Positions 34,618 through 45,058 of a DNA stretch of 64,000 bases are shown here, in pieces. The position numbers and the translations under genes were made by a program. The notes beneath the pieces were generated by a model. That model had not been told where the DNA came from and did no database searches. It saw nothing but the letters and a program-made list of their open reading frames with translations. This stretch comes from Chakrabartia godavariana (GTDB taxonomy: Bacteria > Pseudomonadota > Alphaproteobacteria > Sphingomonadales > Sphingomonadaceae). The stretch spans positions 868,501-932,500 of the forward strand of contig RKSN01000001.1 of assembly GCA_005518185.1 (NCBI GenBank). Reading direction: 5' to 3'. How positions within the stretch are numbered: position 1 is the stretch's first letter; each line of letters opens with the position of its first letter.

Positions 34618-35724
34618 TTACAGGCCGGTGCGGCGGCGGTTGTGCCGGTCGATTGACATGAGGACGCCGAGGCACAGCATCACGGTCAGCATTGCGGTGC
34701 CGCCATGGGAGACCATGGGCAGTGGAATGCCGACGACTGGGGCCAGACCCATGACCATCAGGAGGTTGATCGTCACATAATAGAAGATCGTCATCGACAG
34801 TGCGGCGGCGGTCAGGCGGCCAAATCGGGTGTTCGCACGATTGGCGACCTTCAGACCCCAGCGGCCGACCATCACGAACGCGATGATGATCGCAAGCCCA
34901 CCCAAAAGGCCCCATTCCTCGGCCATCGTCGCGAAGACGAAGTCGGTATGGCCCTCAGGGAGATAGTCGAGATGGCTCTGTGTCCCGTTGAGGAAGCCCT
35001 TCCCGAAAACGCCGCCCGACCCGATGGCGATTTTGGACTGCGTGATGTGGTACCCGGCGCCTAGCGCATCCTCTTCCGGATTGAGGAAGATGAGGACACG
35101 CTTTTGCTGATAGTCGTGAAGCATGCTGTAGACGATGGGAAGGGCGGCGGCGCCGAGGCCCGCCGCGCCGACGAAGAGGCGCAGCGGAATGCCCGAAAGA
35201 AACATGACGGTGATGCCGCCGGCTGCAATCATCGTTGCGGTGCCAAGGTCTGGCTGGACCAGGACGAGGGCAAAAGGGATGCCGAACAAGAGCGCCGCCG
35301 GCCAGATCGCTGCCCAGCTGCGGATCTGCCCGGCGGGCAGCAGCGCGTAAAAGCGTGCTGTCGCCAGCACGATGGCGAGCTTCATCAGCTCGGAGGGTTG
35401 CAGGCGGATGAAGCCAAGGTCGAGCCAGCGTTGGCTGCCGCCGCTGATCCCGCCGATCAGTTCGACCGCGATCAGCAGGAGGAGGACCGCGCCATAAGCG
35501 GGAATGGCCAGACGGGCATAGACCTCTTCCGGGATGCGTGACATCACGATAGCCATGACCAGAAAGATGCAGAAGCGCGCGAAGTGGCTGGCCGCCCAGG
35601 GTGTCAGGCTACCCCCCGCTGCCGAATAAAGAACGATCGACCCAAAGCCGCCAATGGCGATCAGGAGGAAGAGCAGCCGCCAGGGCAATTGCTTGAGCGG
35701 GGCGGGAATGAAGCCGTCGGTCAT
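34618..35724 (-). CDS. rodA: Rod-shape SEDS glycosyltransferase RodA
   Basis: This 368-residue polytopic membrane protein of the SEDS family polymerises peptidoglycan glycan strands for lateral wall growth with PBP2. About ten membrane helices are visible. The conserved segments include QPSELMKLAIVL, LVLVQPDLGTA, FLNPEEDALGAGYHITQSKIAIGSGG and LPEGHTDFVFATMAEEWGLLGG (quoted shorter as GHTDFVFATMAEEWG). It is last in the mreBCD-mrdA-rodA operon and overlaps mrdA by 4 bases. Confidence 0.96.
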   Translation of the reverse strand: MTDGFIPAPLKQLPWRLLFLLIAIGGFGSIVLYSAAGGSLTPWAASHFARFCIFLVMAIVMSRIPEEVYARLAIPAYGAVLLLLIAVELIGGISGGSQRWLDLGFIRLQPSELMKLAIVLATARFYALLPAGQIRSWAAIWPAALLFGIPFALVLVQPDLGTATMIAAGGITVMFLSGIPLRLFVGAAGLGAAALPIVYSMLHDYQQKRVLIFLNPEEDALGAGYHITQSKIAIGSGGVFGKGFLNGTQSHLDYLPEGHTDFVFATMAEEWGLLGGLAIIIAFVMVGRWGLKVANRANTRFGRLTAAALSMTIFYYVTINLLMVMGLAPVVGIPLPMVSHGGTAMLTVMLCLGVLMSIDRHNRRRTGL

Positions 35725-37814
35725 TGCGGGGCTCCCGTGGCAGGCGGCGTCTGGGGCGCAGGCGACAGCGGTCCGCTTGCCGTTTCCGGCTCGGGCGTTG
35801 CGGCAGCATCGCGGTTGACGGGTGTCTCGGACGTGCGCGCGGCGTCACCCTCGGTCGTCTTCTTGACCTCGGCATCTTCGACACTGCCTTGAGCAGCCTC
35901 GGCTGCGGCCTTGGGGTCGTTCGCCGTCTTCCACGCGGCGGACTTGCGCGCCATGCGCGTATTCACGTCACCGCCCCAACCGGATTCGAGCGCGGTCAGC
36001 TCTTCCATCGCCTTGGCGGGATCGAACATGTAGGTCATCATGCTCTTGGCCACTGGCGCCGCCGCGCGGGCGCCCCCCATGCCATGCTCGATGACGACGG
36101 CGCCTGCGTATTTGGGCCGATCGACCGGCGTAAAGAAGACGAACAGGCCGTGGTCACGATACTTCCATGCGCCGGATTGCCCGCGCTGGGCGCCCTTGAT
36201 GCCGCGCACCTGCGCCGTGCCGGTCTTGCCGGCCATGCGCACGCCGTCGATGGGCAGGCGACTGCGCACCGCGGTGCCTGCGCCATTGACGACCAGATCC
36301 ATGCCATCGCGCACGACCTGGAGCTGCTCCGGCGTGAAAGGCAGGGGACGGGCGGGCTTCTGCTGCCCGTGGATCAGATAGGGCTCCAGCATTTTGCCCG
36401 ATGCGACCCGTGCGGCAAGGACCGCAAGCTGCAAAGGGCTGACCTGCACATAGCCCTGACCAATTGTCGCGTTGAGCGTATCCGACTGGGACCACTCCTG
36501 ATCGAACTTGCGCTTCTTCCACGCACTGTCCGGCACCGTGCCATAGCGCTGGGACGGCATGGGGAGTTCAAACTCCTTGCCCAGACCCAAAAGGCGCGCG
36601 ACCGGGGCAATCCGATCATAGCCGATGCGGCGCCCCATTGAGTAGAAATAGGTGTTGCAGCTCTTCATGAGCGCATGGCGCATGTTCATCGGGCCGTGAT
36701 GTCCAAGGCAGCGGAAGGTGCGCGATCCGAGCCGGTAGCCACCGTTGCAGAAGACGATCTCTTCGGGGTCAACGCCATGCTGCAGCAGCGCAAGCGCCGC
36801 CGCCGGTTTGACGGTTGACCCCGGCGGATAGAGGCCCTGCATCGCCTTGTTGAGCATCGGGATGTGATCATCCTCCTGCAACATTTTCCATTCGGTCCGC
36901 CCGATGCCGTCCGAAAAACTGTTGGGATCAAAGCAGGGCATGGACGATAGCGTCAGGATGCCGCCCGTTTCGCAATCGATGACAACGGCCGAACCGGATT
37001 CGAGCCCCAGCCGGCGCCCGGTATAGGCCTGTAGCCCGGCGTCTATCGTCAGGCGGACGGTCTTGCCCGGCACGTCGGGGCGCGTGGCCAGATCGCGCAC
37101 CAGCTTGCCGCGTGCGGTCACTTCGGTGCGTTTCGCCCCGGGAGCGCCGCGCAAAGTCGCTTCCTGCGTCTTTTCAAGGCCCGCCTTGCCGATCTTGAAC
37201 CCCGGCGTGATCAGAAGGGGATCACGCCTGTCCTCATAGTCCTTGGCAGATGCAGCACCCACATAGCCGATCAGGTGGCCGACACTGGCGCCTTCGGGAT
37301 AATAGCGGGTGAAGAACTCGCTCGGTGCGACCCCGGGCATTTCGGGCGTGCGTAGGCTGACAGCCGCAAAGGTTTCGCCATCGACATTCTCGGCCACCGG
37401 AACCGGCTGAAACCCTGCCGCTTTTTTGAGGTCCGCGCGCACGCGTTCCACATCGACGGGCGTCAGCCGCATGATCTGGGCGAGTTCGTTGATGACGCCG
37501 TCCCTGTCGACCAGACGGTCAGGGATCAGGTCGACGCGGAAGGCGGTGCGATTGAGCGCGATGGGATGACCCTTGCGGTCGACGATCCACCCGCGTCGCG
37601 GCGGCATGATCTGCAGATTGACGCGATTGCTTTCGGCGAGCAGCGAATATTTCTCGTTCTCGGCCACCGCCAGCCATGTCATCCGCGTGGCGAGCAGCGC
37701 GCCGATGCCGATCTGCGTCCCGCCCAGAAAGAAGGCGCGGCGTGAAAAGGTGAATTGCTGCTGGGCCTCGGTGACCTGCCGCTTGGCCCCGAAGAGAAGC
37801 TTCAGAGGGTCCAT
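35721..37814 (-). CDS. mrdA: Penicillin-binding protein 2 (elongation transpeptidase)
   Basis: This is a 697-residue class B PBP from the ATG at 37814; the frame also offers GTG at 37838 and ATG at 37832 inside mreD, so the start is not certain. An N-terminal membrane helix (FFLGGTQIGIGALLATRMTW) is followed by the dimerisation domain and the transpeptidase domain. The latter has the nucleophile Ser333 in PGSTVKP, SCN in MKSCNTYFY, and KTGTAQV. The roughly 100 residues after the domain form an unusual Ala/Glu/Pro/Thr-rich periplasmic tail. It cross-links peptidoglycan with RodA. Confidence 0.95.
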   Translation of the reverse strand: MDPLKLLFGAKRQVTEAQQQFTFSRRAFFLGGTQIGIGALLATRMTWLAVAENEKYSLLAESNRVNLQIMPPRRGWIVDRKGHPIALNRTAFRVDLIPDRLVDRDGVINELAQIMRLTPVDVERVRADLKKAAGFQPVPVAENVDGETFAAVSLRTPEMPGVAPSEFFTRYYPEGASVGHLIGYVGAASAKDYEDRRDPLLITPGFKIGKAGLEKTQEATLRGAPGAKRTEVTARGKLVRDLATRPDVPGKTVRLTIDAGLQAYTGRRLGLESGSAVVIDCETGGILTLSSMPCFDPNSFSDGIGRTEWKMLQEDDHIPMLNKAMQGLYPPGSTVKPAAALALLQHGVDPEEIVFCNGGYRLGSRTFRCLGHHGPMNMRHALMKSCNTYFYSMGRRIGYDRIAPVARLLGLGKEFELPMPSQRYGTVPDSAWKKRKFDQEWSQSDTLNATIGQGYVQVSPLQLAVLAARVASGKMLEPYLIHGQQKPARPLPFTPEQLQVVRDGMDLVVNGAGTAVRSRLPIDGVRMAGKTGTAQVRGIKGAQRGQSGAWKYRDHGLFVFFTPVDRPKYAGAVVIEHGMGGARAAAPVAKSMMTYMFDPAKAMEELTALESGWGGDVNTRMARKSAAWKTANDPKAAAEAAQGSVEDAEVKKTTEGDAARTSETPVNRDAAATPEPETASGPLSPAPQTPPATGAPQ

Positions 37815-38317
37815 CGGAGCACGTCCAGCCATGCGCACAGGCGCACCATCAGCGGGAACATCAGGATGGACACCAGAACCTGCGGCAGAATGACCGCAGG
37901 GGAGGCGCCGCCCCCGCTGTTATTGGCGATGGCGAGGCTGAGAAACAGCACGACCGCGATGAGCGTCCCGGCAATGGCCCAGTCCTGACGGTAATCCCGC
38001 CACATCATCCAGCGGTCAAAGATATCGAGCACGAGAAACACCAGCGTCCACAGCAGCATGGCAGAACCCATGGGCTGCCCGCTGAAGATGTCGTCGAACA
38101 GGCCCAAAGGCAAGGCGGCCCAGACCGGCCAGAGATCGCGGACAATCATGCGCCACGCCAGCAGGATGAGCAGGCCGAAGGGCGGCAGGATGGGATAAAG
38201 CGAGATTTGCGGGACGAGGACGGTCATGGACCCGAGCATCACCGAAGCGGCTGGAATGCCGATCAGTGCCCAGCGGGAGGGCACGCGGTTCAGTCGTGGC
38301 TCATACCCGCGCGGCAT
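37802..38317 (-). CDS. mreD: Rod shape-determining protein MreD
   Basis: This 171-residue inner-membrane protein has about five hydrophobic helices (for example VMLGSMTVLVPQISLYPILP and LAWRMIVRDLWPVWAALPLGLF, each under one helix). Its position between mreC and mrdA identifies it; MreD sequences are poorly conserved. It shares one base with mreC and overlaps the mrdA start. It helps anchor the elongasome and links MreC to the membrane. Confidence 0.92.
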   Translation of the reverse strand: MPRGYEPRLNRVPSRWALIGIPAASVMLGSMTVLVPQISLYPILPPFGLLILLAWRMIVRDLWPVWAALPLGLFDDIFSGQPMGSAMLLWTLVFLVLDIFDRWMMWRDYRQDWAIAGTLIAVVLFLSLAIANNSGGGASPAVILPQVLVSILMFPLMVRLCAWLDVLRWTL

Positions 38318-39201
38318 CAGTCTTCCTTGGGCTCGCCGACCTGCGAGGGCGCGGGTGGCGGGCGCATCTGGAACACGGGTTCGACAACAGCAAAGTCAAG
38401 CCGCGCGGGATCAGCCATCGGACGTGCCTTTGTCCCTTCACGGCCTCGGTCGATCGCGCGGGCCACCGGTATGCCCGGCCGATAGATGCCGCCGGACCCC
38501 GATGTGACAAAGACGTCGCCGGGCTTGAACTGCACGCCGCTGGTCAAGGGGCGCAGGATGAGCCGTCCGTCGCCGCTTCCCATGGCCAGAGCCGGTGCGC
38601 CATCCAGCGTCCGTTTAACCGGCGTGACATTGCCGGCGTCAACGATGAGCAGCACACGCGCGCTGACCCGCCCGACGCTGACGACCCGACCGATCAGCCC
38701 GTCCGGGCCGAGCACCGGCTGGCCATTGGCCACGCCATCCGTCGCGCCAGCCGAAAGCGTCGCATAGCGGCGGCTGCTCGACCCTGTGGAGCTGACCAGT
38801 GCAGCGCGCGCGACAGGCGGCGCCGCATCCGCGCTCATGCCGAGCAGCTGCTTGAGACGCCGGTTCTCAACGCGCAGAACATCGGCTTCAATCAGCTTTT
38901 TGTGCGCAGCGGCGAGTTCCCGCGACATCGCCTTGTTCTTCGCGGCGGCATCCACATAGGCGCCGATGCTCTCCCCCACATCGCCGACGGCTGTCAGCGC
39001 GGTGCGTCCGGCGGCGGAGACTGGCGACGTGAGGTCGGCAAGGATGCTCTGCAGCGCCGAGTGGCCGTCCGGGTCAAAGCGGGCGGTGAGCACGAGAAGC
39101 AAGGCGAATGCCGCCCCGAAAACGGCAATCACATAAGAGGCGAAAATGCCATATTGGGCCCGGCGGGAAAATCCGGGGCGCCGGGGAGAGGGCGGCGCCA
39201 T
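38317..39201 (-). CDS. mreC: Rod shape-determining protein MreC
   Basis: This is a 294-residue bitopic protein from the ATG at 39201, which has GGGGA about 9 bases upstream. One N-terminal membrane helix (GIFASYVIAVFGAAFALLLV) is followed by a coiled-coil (about residues 85-120, AAAHKKLIEADVLRVENRRL) and the beta-barrel domain with GLIGRVVSVGR and GDVFVTSGSGGIYRPGIPV. The last 30 residues are proline-rich. It lies 16 bases downstream of mreB and activates the PBP2-RodA synthase. Confidence 0.95.
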   Translation of the reverse strand: MAPPSPRRPGFSRRAQYGIFASYVIAVFGAAFALLLVLTARFDPDGHSALQSILADLTSPVSAAGRTALTAVGDVGESIGAYVDAAAKNKAMSRELAAAHKKLIEADVLRVENRRLKQLLGMSADAAPPVARAALVSSTGSSSRRYATLSAGATDGVANGQPVLGPDGLIGRVVSVGRVSARVLLIVDAGNVTPVKRTLDGAPALAMGSGDGRLILRPLTSGVQFKPGDVFVTSGSGGIYRPGIPVARAIDRGREGTKARPMADPARLDFAVVEPVFQMRPPPAPSQVGEPKED

Positions 39202-39217
39202 GTCTGGCAATCCCCGA

Positions 39218-40330
<1,113 letters not shown>

Positions 40331-40394
40331 CTAAGTCGATGACCCTTCACCCGACGGGTCGCGGAATAGCGCCCGATGGGGTAGAGCGCAGCCC

Positions 40395-42167
40395 ATGTCA
40401 ATACGCCGCCTTCCCGAGCATCTGGTCAATCGCATCGCTGCGGGGGAAGTCGTTGAAAGACCGGCAAGTGCGCTGAAGGAACTTGTCGAAAACGCGGTCG
40501 ATGCCGGGGCGATGCGAATCGATGTGCGGCTCTCCGCGGGCGGCATTGACCTGATCGATGTCAGCGATGACGGCTGCGGCATGACGCCTGCCGACATGGC
40601 GCTCGCGCTGGAACGTCATGCCACCTCCAAGCTGCCCGGCGATGATATCGAGCACGTCGCGACGATGGGATTTCGCGGCGAAGCGCTGCCCAGTATCGCG
40701 AGTGTCGCACGGCTGTCGCTCGAGAGTCGCGTGCGCGGGGCCGATGGCTGGCGGCGCGTGGTCGACAATGGCCGTGTCGTCGAAGAGGCACCGGCTGCGC
40801 TTCCTCCGGGAACGCGGGTCCGCGTGGAGGGCCTGTTTGAGAAAGTGCCCGCGCGCCGCAAGTTCCTGCGGACGCCGCGTTCGGAATATGCCGCCGCGCT
40901 TGATGTGATGAAACGGCTGGCGATGGCGCGGCCCGACATCGGCTTTTCGCTGGAGCATGACGGGCGGCGGACGCTCTCCGTCCCACCGGGTCAGACGCGG
41001 CCCGAGCGGGTGGCGGCGCTCACCGACCGTGATCTGGCAGAGAATAGCGTCGCCGTGGATCTGGTGCGGGGCGACTATCAGCTCGGCGGGGTTGCGGGCA
41101 TCCCGACGTTCAACCGGGGGGCGGCGGACCATCAATATCTGTTCGTCAATGGCCGACCTGTGAAGGACCGGCTGCTGATTGGTGCCGTCCGGGGCGCCTA
41201 TGCCGATTTCCTGGCGCGGGATCGGCATCCCGTCGTCGCCCTGTTCCTCGATCTGCCGCCCACCGAAGTCGATGTGAACGTCCATCCGGCCAAGACCGAA
41301 GTCCGCTTCCGTGATGCAACACTGGTGCGCGGGATGATCGTCTCCGGCCTGCGTCGTGCGCTGGAAGAGGCGGGCCACCGAAGCGCGCAACCCGCCGCGG
41401 CCGATGCGCTGGGGCTATGGCAGGCTGAACCCGTGGCCAGTCCCGGCCCGGCTATGCCACTCTGGTCGCAGGGGGGAGAGCCGCGCGCCCAAGGCTATGC
41501 CCAGTTCCATGACCGGCGCCCGACCTTTTCGCCGCCGCCCATGGCGCGTGCCGAGCCGGCTTATGCGCCGCTGCCCGAAAGCGTCAGCCATCCGATGGGC
41601 GTCGCGCGTGGTCAGGTCAACAAGACCTATATCGTCGCCGAGGCGGAAGACGGGCTCGTCATTGTTGATCAGCATGCGGCGCATGAACGGCTCGTTCTGG
41701 AACGAATGCGCCGCGCGCTGGAGGGCGGGACGATCGCCTCGCAGGCGTTGCTTCTGCCCGAGGTCGTCGAGCTTGAGGAACCCGCCTGCGACCGGCTGGA
41801 AGAGCGGGCGGCAGAGCTTGCGGAGTTTGGTCTCGACCTGGAACGCTTTGGCCCGAACGCCGTGCTCGTCCGCGCGACGCCCGCGCTGCTGGGGCATGGG
41901 GACGTGAAATCTCTTGTCACCGATCTTGCCGATGAACTGGCTGCGTTTGATCAGGCGCTTTCGCTGAAGGAAAAGCTTGAAGCAGTTGCCGCGACCATGG
42001 CCTGCCATGGCTCTGTTCGCGCCGGTCGCGTGCTATCCGTCGCGGAAATGAACGCGCTGCTGCGCGAAATGGAAGTGACGCCGCACTCCGGCCAGTGCAA
42101 CCATGGGCGCCCAACCTGGATCAAGCTGGCGCATGGCGACATCGAGAAGCTGTTCGGGCGGCGTTAG
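40395..42167 (+). CDS. mutL: DNA mismatch repair protein MutL
   Basis: This 590-residue GHKL ATPase of mismatch repair has motifs IAAGEVVERPASALKELVENA (shown in part: IAAGEVVERP, KELVENAVDAGA), DDGCGM, TSKLPGDDI and GFRGEALPSIASV in the N-terminal ATPase domain. A Pro-rich linker lies at about 345-395, and the C-terminal dimerisation domain has IVDQHAAHERL. The C-terminus also has ACHGSVRAGRVLS and GQCNHGRPT, typical of alphaproteobacterial MutL. It is divergent from mreB. It couples mismatch recognition by MutS to strand removal. Confidence 0.96.
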   Translation: MSIRRLPEHLVNRIAAGEVVERPASALKELVENAVDAGAMRIDVRLSAGGIDLIDVSDDGCGMTPADMALALERHATSKLPGDDIEHVATMGFRGEALPSIASVARLSLESRVRGADGWRRVVDNGRVVEEAPAALPPGTRVRVEGLFEKVPARRKFLRTPRSEYAAALDVMKRLAMARPDIGFSLEHDGRRTLSVPPGQTRPERVAALTDRDLAENSVAVDLVRGDYQLGGVAGIPTFNRGAADHQYLFVNGRPVKDRLLIGAVRGAYADFLARDRHPVVALFLDLPPTEVDVNVHPAKTEVRFRDATLVRGMIVSGLRRALEEAGHRSAQPAAADALGLWQAEPVASPGPAMPLWSQGGEPRAQGYAQFHDRRPTFSPPPMARAEPAYAPLPESVSHPMGVARGQVNKTYIVAEAEDGLVIVDQHAAHERLVLERMRRALEGGTIASQALLLPEVVELEEPACDRLEERAAELAEFGLDLERFGPNAVLVRATPALLGHGDVKSLVTDLADELAAFDQALSLKEKLEAVAATMACHGSVRAGRVLSVAEMNALLREMEVTPHSGQCNHGRPTWIKLAHGDIEKLFGRR

Positions 42168-42188
42168 GGCGGATTCTCTTACATCATC

Positions 42189-42209
42189 ATCCTGAACTTG
42201 TGTCAGGAT
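42189..42209. repeat. Short palindrome downstream of mutL
   Basis: A perfect inverted repeat, ATCCTGA and TCAGGAT, encloses a 7-base loop and begins 22 bases after the mutL stop. It resembles the dispersed CATCCTGA...TCAGGAT repeats of alphaproteobacterial genomes and may also act as a weak terminator between the convergent mutL and hemA genes. Confidence 0.55.
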
Positions 42210-42263
42210 TCATTGGCATCGGGGACGTCAGGTTCGCGCGGAGACGCGGTGGAGATGCACAGC

Positions 42264-42341
42264 GTGCTCCGGGCTTGACCCGGAGCCCAGAGCCGCAACG
42301 GCATACAACCGACAATATGGGCTCCGGAACGGGCCCGGAGC
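42264..42341. repeat. Inverted pair of REP-like palindromes (GTGCTCCGG family)
   Basis: Two hairpins face each other. The first at 42266-42286 is GCTCCGGG-CTTGA-CCCGGAGC followed by CCAG. The second at 42321-42341 is GCTCCGG-N7-CCGGAGC preceded by GG and lies in the opposite orientation. The core matches the repeats that bound the GIY-YIG gene at 59205-59564, so both belong to one REP family. The 246-base stretch 42168-42413 contains no gene. Confidence 0.7.
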
Positions 42342-42413
42342 AAAGCAGAAGGCGACCTTATAGAAAACGGACCGACATCAAGATGATGACGTTGCGCGCA
42401 GACGTCATGGCCC

Positions 42414-43628
42414 TCAGGCCGCCTTGCGCAGCTCCATGCGTTCCCAGATCTCGCACAGCGCCGACGTCAGTTCGGTCATCATCGCTTCGGTGTGCGTCGG
42501 CCCCGGCGTGAAGCGCAGGCGCTCCGTGCCGCGGGGGACGGTCGGGAAGTTGATGGGCTGCACATAGACGCCGTACTCGGCGAGCAGGATGTCGCTGATG
42601 CGCTTGGCCTTGACCGGATCACCAATCATCAGCGGCACAATGTGCGTGTCGCTGTCCATGACAGGCAGGCCGGCATCCGCGAAGCTCTTCTTCAGGAAGG
42701 CGGCCGCAGCCTGCTGCGCCTCGCGCTCGACCGAAGAGGCCTTGAGGTGACGGACGCTGGCCAGAACACCGGCCACGAGGACCGGCGAGAGCGAGGTCGT
42801 GAAGATGAAGCCCGGTGCGTAGGAACGGATGACGTCGACGATCACCTTGTCGGCCGCGATATAGCCGCCCATCACGCCAAAGGCCTTGCCGAGCGTACCT
42901 TCAATGATGGTAATGCGTTCGGCGACTTCATCGCGTTCGGTAATGCCGCCGCCGCGCGCGCCATACATGCCGACGGCGTGGACTTCGTCGCAATAGGTGA
43001 TGGCGTTATACTTGTCGGCCAGATCACAGATCGCGGCGATCGGGGCGATGTCGGCATCCATCGAATAGACGCTTTCAAAGGCGATCAGCTTCGGCGCGTC
43101 GGGGTCGGACTCGGCGAGCAGTTCTTCGAGATGGGCGAGGTCATTGTGACGCCACACCTTCTTTTCGCAGCCCGAATTGCGGATGCCCGCAATCATGGAG
43201 GCGTGGTTGAGTTCATCCGAATAGATGATGCAGCCGGGCAGGATCTTGGCAAGTGTCGCCAGCGTCGCTTCGTTCGAGACATAGCCCGAGGTGAAGAGCA
43301 GCGCCGATTCCTTGCCGTGTAGATCCGCCAGTTCGGCCTCCAGATCGACATGGTAATGCGTGTTGCCGCCGATGTTGCGGGTGCCGCCGGAGCCTGCGCC
43401 CACATCGTGCAGCGCTTCTTCCATGGCGGCGATGACCTTGGGGTGCTGGCCCATGCCGAGATAGTCGTTGGAGCACCAGACGGTGATCGGCTTTGGCCCG
43501 TTATGCCCGGCAAAGCAGCGGGCATTGGGGAAGGCGCCCTTATTGCGCAGGATGTCGATGAAGACGCGGTAGCGGCCTTCCTCATGGAGGCGGTCAATCG
43601 CGGCGTTGAAGACCTTGCTATAATCCAC
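42414..43628 (-). CDS. hemA: 5-aminolevulinate synthase
   Basis: This is a 404-residue PLP enzyme from the GTG at 43628 ([10 protein letters not shown]...), with AGGA 8 bases upstream; the open frame to 43850 adds non-conserved residues. It condenses glycine and succinyl-CoA to 5-aminolevulinate, the first step of haem synthesis in alphaproteobacteria. Conserved blocks are [25 protein letters not shown] (79-93), [11 protein letters not shown] and the PLP lysine Lys248 in GTLGKAFG. A Fur-like box lies about 54 bases upstream. Confidence 0.96.
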   Translation of the reverse strand: MDYSKVFNAAIDRLHEEGRYRVFIDILRNKGAFPNARCFAGHNGPKPITVWCSNDYLGMGQHPKVIAAMEEALHDVGAGSGGTRNIGGNTHYHVDLEAELADLHGKESALLFTSGYVSNEATLATLAKILPGCIIYSDELNHASMIAGIRNSGCEKKVWRHNDLAHLEELLAESDPDAPKLIAFESVYSMDADIAPIAAICDLADKYNAITYCDEVHAVGMYGARGGGITERDEVAERITIIEGTLGKAFGVMGGYIAADKVIVDVIRSYAPGFIFTTSLSPVLVAGVLASVRHLKASSVEREAQQAAAAFLKKSFADAGLPVMDSDTHIVPLMIGDPVKAKRISDILLAEYGVYVQPINFPTVPRGTERLRFTPGPTHTEAMMTELTSALCEIWERMELRKAA

Positions 43629-43680
43629 GGAACATTCCTGCGAGCCTGTTTTTTGCGCCAATATCGCTTCGCTCGGGGCA

Positions 43681-43703
43681 TTGCCAGTGAGAACGATTCG
43701 CAA
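43681..43703. promoter_or_regulatory. Fur-like iron box upstream of hemA
   Basis: Read on the minus strand, the 23 bases have the form TTGCnAnT-core-TTCTCA-ending-GGCAA, symmetric at the ends (TTGC/GCAA with internal A.T pairs). This resembles the alphaproteobacterial Fur consensus (TTGCnAATnnTTCTCAnTnGCAA type). It sits 53-75 bases upstream of the hemA GTG, in the promoter region, which fits iron-dependent control of haem synthesis. Confidence 0.5.
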
Positions 43704-43726
43704 CACCTCGCGTAAAACTAAGGTAT

Positions 43727-44185
43727 TCACGCCTGATTGGCGGCGTCGACCAGTCTTGGTTTCTGGGCAGAGCGGATCGGCACGGCCGCACTTGTCAGCC
43801 GCGCGAGCAGCTTGCCATCGGCGTCGAACAGGTCTGCCTCCAGAAAGCACGAGGATTTTCCCATTTTCACGCAGCGTCCTTCCGCCTGAAGATGCCCCGG
43901 AAACGCTGGCGCGAAAAAGCTCGTCTTGATTTCCAGCGACGCAATGAAGCCCGGTTCACCGAGCGCGACGATCCCGGCATAGGCCGCACAATCATCCAGC
44001 ATGGCAGCGACTATGCCACCCTGAAGCGTGCCACGCGGGTTGGTCAGCTGTTCGCCGGGAGAAAACGACATGCGGACGACGCCCTTGTCCTGATCAACAC
44101 CGAGCACCCTCATGCCGAACAACGGCCCGGTCGGAGGCTGCTTCGCGTTGAAACGTTCGACAAGCTCGGCTTCGGTCAGCGGCAT
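43727..44185 (-). CDS. PaaI-type thioesterase (hotdog fold)
   Basis: This 152-residue hotdog-fold protein has the PaaI-like catalytic block [17 protein letters not shown], where the aspartate pair and the asparagine at the helix start are typical. It then has the strand [21 protein letters not shown]. It should hydrolyse acyl- or aryl-CoA thioesters. It lies 98 bases upstream of hemA on the same strand and 8 bases downstream of murI, so it may be cotranscribed with murI. Substrate unknown. Confidence 0.87.
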   Translation of the reverse strand: MPLTEAELVERFNAKQPPTGPLFGMRVLGVDQDKGVVRMSFSPGEQLTNPRGTLQGGIVAAMLDDCAAYAGIVALGEPGFIASLEIKTSFFAPAFPGHLQAEGRCVKMGKSSCFLEADLFDADGKLLARLTSAAVPIRSAQKPRLVDAANQA

Positions 44186-44193
44186 GTACCCCC

Positions 44194-44988
44194 CTATAGA
44201 TAATCGATTTTGCTGAGCCCGTAGACATCAAGCGCGTGGGTCAGCGATTTGGCTTCGGCATCCTGCCGCGTGAAGACCGCTCGGCCGCCGGGCAACACAG
44301 GCCACGCCTGGCCCTTGGTCAGAAAGGCGGTGCGCCGCGCAATGCCTTCCCCGGAGTCGACCAGCGTCACATGCGGCGGGCTCGCCGCGCTGATCTCACG
44401 GGCGAGCAGCGGAAAATGCGTGCAGGCAAGCACAACCGCGTCAATCCTGTCGCCGCCGTCCTGCCCATAGAGCCCTTGCATCACGCGACGCATCTCTTCG
44501 GGGGACGGCGGGTGCCCGCGCAATTTGGCTTCCGCCATATCGACCAGCTCGGCCGTGCCGTGCCGCAGCACCAGACAATCGCTCGCAAATTCGGCCACGA
44601 GATTGTCGACATAGGGCTGGCGCACCGTGGCCTGCGTGCCCAGCACGCCGATGACCCGCGTCTTTGAAAGGAGGGCCGCCGGCTTGATCGCCGGGACGGT
44701 GCCAACGACGGGCAAGTCCAGAGCGGAGCGCACATGCGCCAGCGCGATGGTTGAGGCCGTGTTGCAGGCAATCACGATGATGCGTGGATGGTACCGTTCG
44801 ACCAGGCGGCCAAGCAGGGCCGGGACGCGCGACGCGATTTCGGCCTCGCTCTTCGTGCCATAGGGATAGCCGGCATTGTCGGCCGCATAGACGATGCTCG
44901 CCTTGGGCAGGGCGCGGCGGATGTGTTGCAGGACGGACAGCCCCCCAACACCCGAGTCGAACACAAGGATGGGACGTTCATCGGACAT
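44194..44988 (-). CDS. murI: Glutamate racemase
   Basis: This is a 264-residue enzyme from the ATG at 44988, preceded by AAGGG; the frame is open to a TTG at 45024. It interconverts L- and D-glutamate for peptidoglycan. Motifs are VFDSGVGGLSVL, the first catalytic cysteine in IACNTASTIA, and the second in LACTHFPLL. It is divergent from plsY across about 70 bases. Confidence 0.95.
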   Translation of the reverse strand: MSDERPILVFDSGVGGLSVLQHIRRALPKASIVYAADNAGYPYGTKSEAEIASRVPALLGRLVERYHPRIIVIACNTASTIALAHVRSALDLPVVGTVPAIKPAALLSKTRVIGVLGTQATVRQPYVDNLVAEFASDCLVLRHGTAELVDMAEAKLRGHPPSPEEMRRVMQGLYGQDGGDRIDAVVLACTHFPLLAREISAASPPHVTLVDSGEGIARRTAFLTKGQAWPVLPGGRAVFTRQDAEAKSLTHALDVYGLSKIDYL

Positions 44989-45058
44989 CGGGACTTGCCC
45001 TTGCACAATCGGAGCCTCTATCAAACCCGAAAAGAGGGGGCCAACGGGAGATCAAGCC

